Shown: positions 44,140 to 48,428 of the stretch, one piece after another
How the letters are laid out: every line of letters starts with the position of its first letter
Numbering within the stretch: position 1 is the first letter of the stretch
Source: Clostridiales bacterium
GTDB lineage: Bacteria > Bacillota > Clostridia > Oscillospirales > Oscillospiraceae
Assembly: GCA_012719235.1 (NCBI GenBank)
Contig: JAAYAR010000049.1
Span: 1 to 48,428, forward strand
Direction of reading: 5' to 3'
Length of the DNA: 48,428 nucleotides
The notes under the pieces: model-generated
Told to the model about the DNA's origin: nothing
The model's input: only the letters and a program-made list of their open reading frames with translations
Databases searched by the model: none
Translations under genes and position numbers: made by a program

Positions 44140-45051
44140 TCAGTGCGTCAAACGGCAGGTGAAGCCATATGAGCGGATAAGAGCCAGTGCGCGGTCCTTT
44201 TGATCCTTTGCAGGTTCCTGCACACCCTCATACGGGTATGCCCTGCCCAGCATTTTGTATTTGTTTGAACCGTAACGGTGATAGGGAAGAAGATCTACAT
44301 CCGCGTGAGGAATGATCTCCAGGATCGTCCCGGCGATGGCATGCAGGCTGTCGTCAGAGTCATTGAACCCCGGGATCAAAGGTATCCGTATTGTCGTCGG
44401 TATCCCGCTTTCGGAGACGATACGAAGATTTTTAAGTATTATTTCGTTTGAGACGCCTGTGCCTTTTTTGTGCTGCAGGGGATCAATATGCTTTATATCA
44501 AAATAGAACAGATCCGTATACGCCATTATTTTCTCAAGCGCTTGTGAGGAGCCGCAGCCGCTGGTATCGGCACAAGTGTGGATAGACGCTTCCCGGCATA
44601 GCTTGAACAATCCGCTCACGAAGTCGGGCTGGCACAGTATCTCACCGCCTGAGCAGGTACATCCGCCGCCGGACGACTTGTAGTATACGGCGTCACGCTT
44701 CACAGTCCCAAACACCTCTTCAGGCGTCATGATCTTGCCGGAGATCTGCAGCGCCTCATAAAGACAGGCGGCGGCGCAGTCCCCGCACAGGCTGCATTTT
44801 GTTCTGTCAATAATAATGCTCTCGGGACCCATGCTCAGAGCGTTTTCCCGGCATACGGCTATGCAGGAGCCGCAGCGCCTGCAGGCGGCAAAGCGATATA
44901 TCAGCTCGGGACCCGATTCCTGAGATTCGGGATTAGAGCACCACAGGCAGTTGAGGGGGCAGCCTTTTAAAAATACGGTCGTACGGATCCCCGGGCCGTC
45001 GTCAATACTGTAGCGCTGAATGTTGAATACTATTCCATCGTTGTTTTGCAT
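44140..45051 (-). CDS. glycyl-radical enzyme activating enzyme (radical SAM)
   Basis: A 303-residue radical SAM activase that installs the glycyl radical in a partner enzyme. Motifs: radical SAM cluster Cys31-x3-Cys35-x2-Cys38 (KGCPLNCLWCSNPE), two 4Fe-4S ferredoxin-like clusters at Cys57-60-63-67 and Cys86-89-92-96, then GGGCTCSGGE, where most activases have GGGVTxSGGEP. The two extra clusters are typical of activators of glycerol/choline/hydroxybenzylsuccinate-type enzymes rather than PflA. No glycyl radical enzyme gene is next to it in this window, so it is an orphan here. GGTGAT precedes ATG 45051. Substrate enzyme unknown. Confidence 0.93.
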   Translation of the reverse strand: MQNNDGIVFNIQRYSIDDGPGIRTTVFLKGCPLNCLWCSNPESQESGPELIYRFAACRRCGSCIAVCRENALSMGPESIIIDRTKCSLCGDCAAACLYEALQISGKIMTPEEVFGTVKRDAVYYKSSGGGCTCSGGEILCQPDFVSGLFKLCREASIHTCADTSGCGSSQALEKIMAYTDLFYFDIKHIDPLQHKKGTGVSNEIILKNLRIVSESGIPTTIRIPLIPGFNDSDDSLHAIAGTILEIIPHADVDLLPYHRYGSNKYKMLGRAYPYEGVQEPAKDQKDRALALIRSYGFTCRLTH

Positions 45052-45219
45052 AATATCACCAATAATTATCGTTTGTCATAACTTCCTGCGGCCAAGGAAC
45101 ACCCGCAATAGGATATCGACTGATTCGGGCCTGACCGCCTTTCTTCTGTTCTTCAGACTCGGGCTGTACGAAACGATCAGGTCGGACGGCCCGAAAAACC
45201 CGCGATGCATGGAATTCAG

Positions 45220-45249
45220 TTTACAAAGGCATCGGACAAAGGGTATAAT
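45220..45249 (+). promoter_or_regulatory. SigA-type promoter without an assigned gene
   Basis: TTTACA at 45220-45225, 18 bases, then perfect TATAAT at 45244-45249. It points to a transcript starting near 45256 with no ORF of its own. Confidence 0.5.
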
Positions 45250-45463
45250 TCGGACATAATCCGTGAAAACAATGATCCCGTCTTAACTGAGAAGCCGCAA
45301 AAAATCGAGTGCGAGCTGCTTTACTGACGCAGACAGCCTGCGGCCGCAAGCTGGAGGAGTTTTTTGACTGAGATGAATGCATAAACAAAACTGCGATGCA
45401 AAGCCTAAAAGAGATGCTGAGCGTGTCTGAAGACAGGCAAGCGACACAGGCAGTTTGGTATTA

Positions 45464-45492
45464 TTGACAAATATAACATATAATTATAGAAT
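45464..45492 (+). promoter_or_regulatory. SigA promoter of the phospholipid gene cluster
   Basis: Perfect TTGACA at 45464-45469, 17 bases, TAGAAT at 45487-45492, 33 bases before the start codon. Confidence 0.65.
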
Positions 45493-45524
45493 AGTCGCGT
45501 TAAAATTCTTAAAGGATAAGTTTG

Positions 45525-46148
45525 ATGGATATTATGAATCGTTCGGAACAAAATGATTTGGGCAAGCGGGTGAGTAATGTGCTCAAGGACGGCTTGAAAT
45601 CGATACCAAACATGATGAGTGCATTCCGGATCCTGCTCATCCCTGTCATTATCGTTCTATATCTGCGCAACAATCGTGTCGCTGCCGTGTCTCTTATCAT
45701 CGTTTCAGCGATTACCGACTTGTTTGACGGCTTTGTTGCAAGAAAGTTCAACATGGTGACGGATCTGGGAAAAGCGCTTGACCCGATAGCCGATAAATTA
45801 ACGCTCGGTGCTATAATGATTTGCCTTGCGGTCTGGAAAATCGAGTTTCTCATTATCGTAGTTTTTATGGTACTGAAGGAGACACTCGGTTTTATAATGC
45901 ACTGGGTGATATTTCGAAACGGCGGCGGAATGTACGGCGCTATGTGGTACGGAAAGCTGAGCACGTGGATCCTGTATGTCACGTCCGGTGCGGTAATGAT
46001 TTTTGAACTTCCGGGGAGCGTTATAAAAGTAATGGTCACGCTCAGCGTTATTTCCATAATATACGCTATGTCCATGTACACGTTTCGCTGTGCAAGGATC
46101 CTGGGCAGCCGGAAGGACTCAAAGCCCGATTCGACCCGGGAGGACTGA
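45525..46148 (+). CDS. CDP-alcohol phosphatidyltransferase, possibly cardiolipin or PG-phosphate synthase
   Basis: A 207-residue membrane enzyme transferring a phosphatidyl group from CDP-diacylglycerol to an alcohol. The signature D65-x2-D68-G69-x2-A72-R73-x8-G82-x3-D86-x3-D90 is complete, with about five membrane helices. It differs from the downstream pgsA in having a 25-residue N-terminal extension and in sequence, so the substrate may differ (phosphatidylglycerol for a CDP-DAG-type cardiolipin synthase, or glycerol 3-phosphate). AAAGGA at 45511-45516 gives ATG 45525. The end is eight bases from cdsA, so the three genes are an operon. Confidence 0.88.
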   Translation: MDIMNRSEQNDLGKRVSNVLKDGLKSIPNMMSAFRILLIPVIIVLYLRNNRVAAVSLIIVSAITDLFDGFVARKFNMVTDLGKALDPIADKLTLGAIMICLAVWKIEFLIIVVFMVLKETLGFIMHWVIFRNGGGMYGAMWYGKLSTWILYVTSGAVMIFELPGSVIKVMVTLSVISIIYAMSMYTFRCARILGSRKDSKPDSTRED

Positions 46149-46155
46149 ACGAGCG

Positions 46156-46995
46156 GTGAAGAAACGAGTACTGACTGCAACAGTCTGCCTTGTCATACTA
46201 ATACCTATTTTGTGGTTTTCTGATCGCGTTTTTTTTCCTGCTCTCCTGGCGGCACTGTCCTGCGTCGCGGTGAGCGAGGCGGCACGGTGTTTCGGTATCA
46301 GAACACTCGGGGTTCTGTCGTGGCCGTTCTATATTCTGGCGGCGGCGTTGCCGCTTCTTACCAGATACATCGGTGGTGATGCGTACCAAAAGTATGTGTT
46401 GGCCTCTGCGGGGCTTATCTGCTTATACGCATTTATGGTCGCCACATTCTCGGGCGGAAGACTTACCTTCCATAAGACTGCTTCATTTGTTGCCCTCACT
46501 GCTTACATATTGCTGGGCTTCAACTCCATCGTAATGGTAAGGGACAACGAGGCCTATGAGGGGAGATTCATGTTTATGATGATCCTCCTCGGGGCATGGG
46601 TCACGGACGCCGGCGCGCAGTTGACCGGAATCGCTTTCGGGAAGCGAAAGCTGCTTGAGAAGGTCAGTCCGCATAAGACGGTTGAGGGCGCTGTCGGCGG
46701 GGTCGTGTGCGGTATAGCCGGACTTATCGTATACGCCCTGATCGTATCACATTTCTACGCTATAAAAGTAAATTATACCGCGCTTGTACTGTTTGCTTTT
46801 GTTATTACGATCGTGGATCAAGCAGGGGACCTCATAGCGTCGTACATTAAAAGGGAAAGCGGGATAAAAGATTACGGGACCCTTTTTCCCGGTCACGGCG
46901 GCGTTATTGACCGTGTCGATTCGGTAGCGGCAAACGCAATCGTGATCTTGGCATATACGTTATACGGGCTGCCTGCGGTATTCATTTCAGCATAG
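46156..46995 (+). CDS. cdsA: phosphatidate cytidylyltransferase
   Basis: Makes CDP-diacylglycerol from phosphatidate and CTP, the donor for both flanking phosphatidyltransferases. The 279-residue protein has about eight membrane helices and the family signature SYIKRESGIKDYGTLFPGHG followed by GVIDRVD, plus SPHKTVEGAVGG. GTG 46156 is the start, preceded by GGGAGGA; the in-frame ATG at 46090 lies inside the upstream gene. It is separated by only seven bases from the first phosphatidyltransferase and 12 from pgsA. dxr and rseP, frequent neighbours of cdsA, are not here. Confidence 0.95.
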   Translation: MKKRVLTATVCLVILIPILWFSDRVFFPALLAALSCVAVSEAARCFGIRTLGVLSWPFYILAAALPLLTRYIGGDAYQKYVLASAGLICLYAFMVATFSGGRLTFHKTASFVALTAYILLGFNSIVMVRDNEAYEGRFMFMMILLGAWVTDAGAQLTGIAFGKRKLLEKVSPHKTVEGAVGGVVCGIAGLIVYALIVSHFYAIKVNYTALVLFAFVITIVDQAGDLIASYIKRESGIKDYGTLFPGHGGVIDRVDSVAANAIVILAYTLYGLPAVFISA

Positions 46996-47007
46996 AGGAG
47001 TATTGCT

Positions 47008-47568
47008 ATGACACTTCCGAACAAACTCACGCTGCTCAGAATAGCGCTGGTGCCGTTCTGTCTTGCTTTTTTGCTCATTGATAAGATCCCCCACAATTAT
47101 TTGGGGGCGTTGATCATATTTATCGGGGCGTCTGTCACCGATATGGTCGACGGGAAGATCGCGCGCAAGCATTCGGTCGTAACGACACTCGGCAAATTTC
47201 TTGATCCGCTCGCAGACAAGCTTCTGGTATGCTCCGTACTTATCTGTTTTGTCTCTTTGAGAGTTGCCCCATCAGTCGCCGTGGTCATCATTGTTTTTCG
47301 CGAATTCGCAGTCTCCGGCCTCAGGACCATCGCTGCCCAGAGCGGAACGGTACTGGCTGCCAACAAATGGGGCAAAATGAAGACGCTCATACAGATGGTT
47401 TTTATAATGGCGATAATGCTTGCTCTTGAGATAGCCGACATCGGGCTTTTTACGTCAGTTAATACTGTGCTCATGTGGTGTCGCCTGGCGTTGTGGGTCG
47501 CGGCAGCCGTCACGATTGTTTCCGCGGTGAGTTACTTTGCCGAGAATATCGGGAGCCTTAAGCTGTAA
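47008..47568 (+). CDS. pgsA: CDP-diacylglycerol-glycerol-3-phosphate 3-phosphatidyltransferase
   Basis: Makes phosphatidylglycerol phosphate, the first committed step to acidic phospholipids. A 186-residue membrane enzyme with the full CDP-alcohol phosphatidyltransferase signature (Asp45, Asp48, Gly49, Ala52, Arg53, Gly62, Asp66, Asp70) and the typical PgsA N-terminus NKLTLLRIALVP and IVFREFAVSGLRTIAA segment with the conserved Arg-Glu. A GAGGAG site lies before ATG 47008. Last gene of the operon, with a hairpin downstream. Confidence 0.94.
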   Translation: MTLPNKLTLLRIALVPFCLAFLLIDKIPHNYLGALIIFIGASVTDMVDGKIARKHSVVTTLGKFLDPLADKLLVCSVLICFVSLRVAPSVAVVIIVFREFAVSGLRTIAAQSGTVLAANKWGKMKTLIQMVFIMAIMLALEIADIGLFTSVNTVLMWCRLALWVAAAVTIVSAVSYFAENIGSLKL

Positions 47569-47600
47569 TATCCGCTTGCTGAGAAAGCCGCACAAAAAAC

Positions 47601-47638
47601 GCGCTCTGAACGGCCTTTATGCCTGTCAGGGCGCTTAT
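47601..47638. terminator. hairpin after pgsA, possible terminator
   Basis: GCGCTCTGA (47601-47609) pairs with TCAGGGCGC (47626-47634) with one G-T pair. The plus-strand T tract is poor; on the minus strand a T6 run follows. Confidence 0.5.
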
Positions 47639-47723
47639 TCGGCTTATACAGTTTTTGTATTTTTACAAAAAGTCCGAATTGCGGAGTCAGGTTCGATTTG
47701 GTTTAGTATGCTGCATCTGTTGC

Positions 47724-47752
47724 TTGACTCGGATGTGACAGGGTGGTAGATT
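47724..47752 (+). promoter_or_regulatory. SigA promoter of the solute-binding protein gene
   Basis: TTGACT at 47724-47729, exactly 17 bases, TAGATT at 47747-47752, about 38 bases before the ATG. Confidence 0.5.
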
Positions 47753-47790
47753 AACCGGGACGGATTAACGCATTTCGAAAGGAAACTTTT

Positions 47791-48428
47791 ATGAAAAGAA
47801 GCCTCATTCTTATAGTTTTGTTGTTTACAGCCGCCGTATCTGCGAGCTGCGCAAAAAAAGAAGTCACAACGGAACAAGAGCCCGCAAAAACAAACGAAAC
47901 CGCCGTTATAGAGCAGGCTCCGGATTCTGACCGGGCGTACATAGAAAAAAGCGGCACTTTAAGGATCGGCATCATTGAGTACACAACGTCAAACGGCGAT
48001 AATGCCGCGTCGCCGCTCACCGGTTTTTACGTCGAAATGGCAGAGCTGGTTTGCGAAAAGCTCGGGATTGAGGCGGAATTTGTTACAACAGGTCCGGAAA
48101 CAGCAGGGGATGAGCTTAATAATAAGACGATAGATTGCATATGGAACGTCTTGGCGGGTAATGAAGGATACATAAAGAACGCTGATTTTACGAAACCGTA
48201 TTTGTGTAACAAGCAGGTGACCGTGATAAGCGTCGGCACGGCGGAACAGTATACAAAACCCGAGGATCTAGAAGGACTGCCAGTTGCTGCCGCGGAAGGC
48301 TCGGATGGAGCGACCGCCCTGTTAAAAACGTTTCCCGGCGCTATATTCCTGGCTGTCGGTTCTCAGGATGATGCTCTGCTCGAGGTCAAATCCGGAACCG
48401 CCGAAGCCGCCGTGATCGATCTGACAAC
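47791..48428 (+). CDS. ABC transporter solute-binding lipoprotein, family 3 (3' end cut by window)
   Basis: A partial gene open to the window end, 212 codons visible. Lipoprotein signal with lipobox VSASC (Cys20), an acidic linker (about 22-50) and then the start of a periplasmic-binding-protein fold: SGTLRIGIIEYTTSNG, SPLTGFYVEMAELVCEKLGIEAEFV, IDCIWNVLAGNEGYIKNADFTKPY and LEGLPVAAAEGSDGATALLK. This is the pattern of polar amino acid binding proteins (SBP_bac_3). GAAAGGA precedes ATG 47791. No permease or ATPase is visible; they may follow beyond the edge. Ligand unknown. Confidence 0.88.
   Translation, partial: MKRSLILIVLLFTAAVSASCAKKEVTTEQEPAKTNETAVIEQAPDSDRAYIEKSGTLRIGIIEYTTSNGDNAASPLTGFYVEMAELVCEKLGIEAEFVTTGPETAGDELNNKTIDCIWNVLAGNEGYIKNADFTKPYLCNKQVTVISVGTAEQYTKPEDLEGLPVAAAEGSDGATALLKTFPGAIFLAVGSQDDALLEVKSGTAEAAVIDLT

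Larger units (their letters stand above)
45052..45524 (+). other. intergenic region, about 470 bases, with two promoters and no clear gene
   Basis: Contains a promoter at 45220-45249 and a second promoter directly upstream of the phospholipid gene at 45464-45492. Between them lie a palindrome TGCGGCCGCA near 45340, a GGAGGAG and T6 stretch (45353-45365) and no open frame with a credible start. Transcription from the first promoter would give a leader or small RNA of about 110-270 bases. Confidence 0.55.

Overview
The window reads as chromosomal DNA of an endospore-forming, probably anaerobic Firmicute of the Clostridia type with a GC content near one half. The evidence is a run of sporulation genes (spoIVFA-spoIVFB, a yunB homologue, a cwlD-like amidase, spoIIIAC to spoIIIAH), Gram-positive style Shine-Dalgarno sites with many GTG and TTG starts, PPi-dependent phosphofructokinase, a K+-dependent membrane pyrophosphatase and URO-D-family (MtaA/CmuA-like) methyltransferase homologues. 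No rRNA, tRNA, CRISPR array, transposase or phage gene was seen. About 41 protein genes are supported, the first and last cut by the window edges.

Layout. 1-4871: a plus-strand sugar-acid cluster (6-phosphogluconate dehydrogenase, SDR fructuronate reductase, a LarA-family nickel racemase/epimerase, glucuronate isomerase). 5030-9150: spoIVFA-spoIVFB, then a B12-binding radical SAM protein with its small partner. 9284-11624: divergent PPi-phosphofructokinase and class II aldolase. 11792-19386: yunB, ligA, cwlD, radA and pcrA. 19393-19681: a palindromic repeat element between two near-identical terminators. 19733-25884: a DUF378 protein, an ApgM-type phosphoglycerate mutase, ispE, an E2-acyltransferase-like protein and the membrane pyrophosphatase. 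26065-27668: a small protein and citrate synthase (minus). 28091-31425: the spoIIIA operon without spoIIIAA and spoIIIAB. 31498-40451: a long minus-strand block with two URO-D/MtaA-like proteins, a TPR-LRR protein overlapping pncB, a zinc-ribbon membrane protein, ftsH and ridA. 40671-45051: an exported trigger-factor-like lipoprotein, mobA, a zinc-ribbon repeat protein and an orphan glycyl-radical activase. 45525-47568: phospholipid genes (two CDP-alcohol phosphatidyltransferases flanking cdsA). 47791 to the end: a lipoprotein solute-binding protein.

How the genes fit together. The most interesting unit is the first. Glucuronate isomerase and fructuronate reductase make D-mannonate; instead of a mannonate dehydratase the cluster holds a LarA-type nickel-pincer enzyme, and 6-phosphogluconate dehydrogenase lies just upstream. 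If the LarA homologue interconverts D-mannonate and D-gluconate (C2 epimers), glucuronate would drain through gluconate and 6-phosphogluconate into the pentose phosphate pathway. A second theme is pyrophosphate energetics: a phosphofructokinase with PPi-type residues and a PPi-driven ion pump of probable Na+ type. A third is sporulation: several mother-cell genes, two of them preceded by SigE-like promoter matches. All functions are inferred from reading the sequence; no database search was possible.
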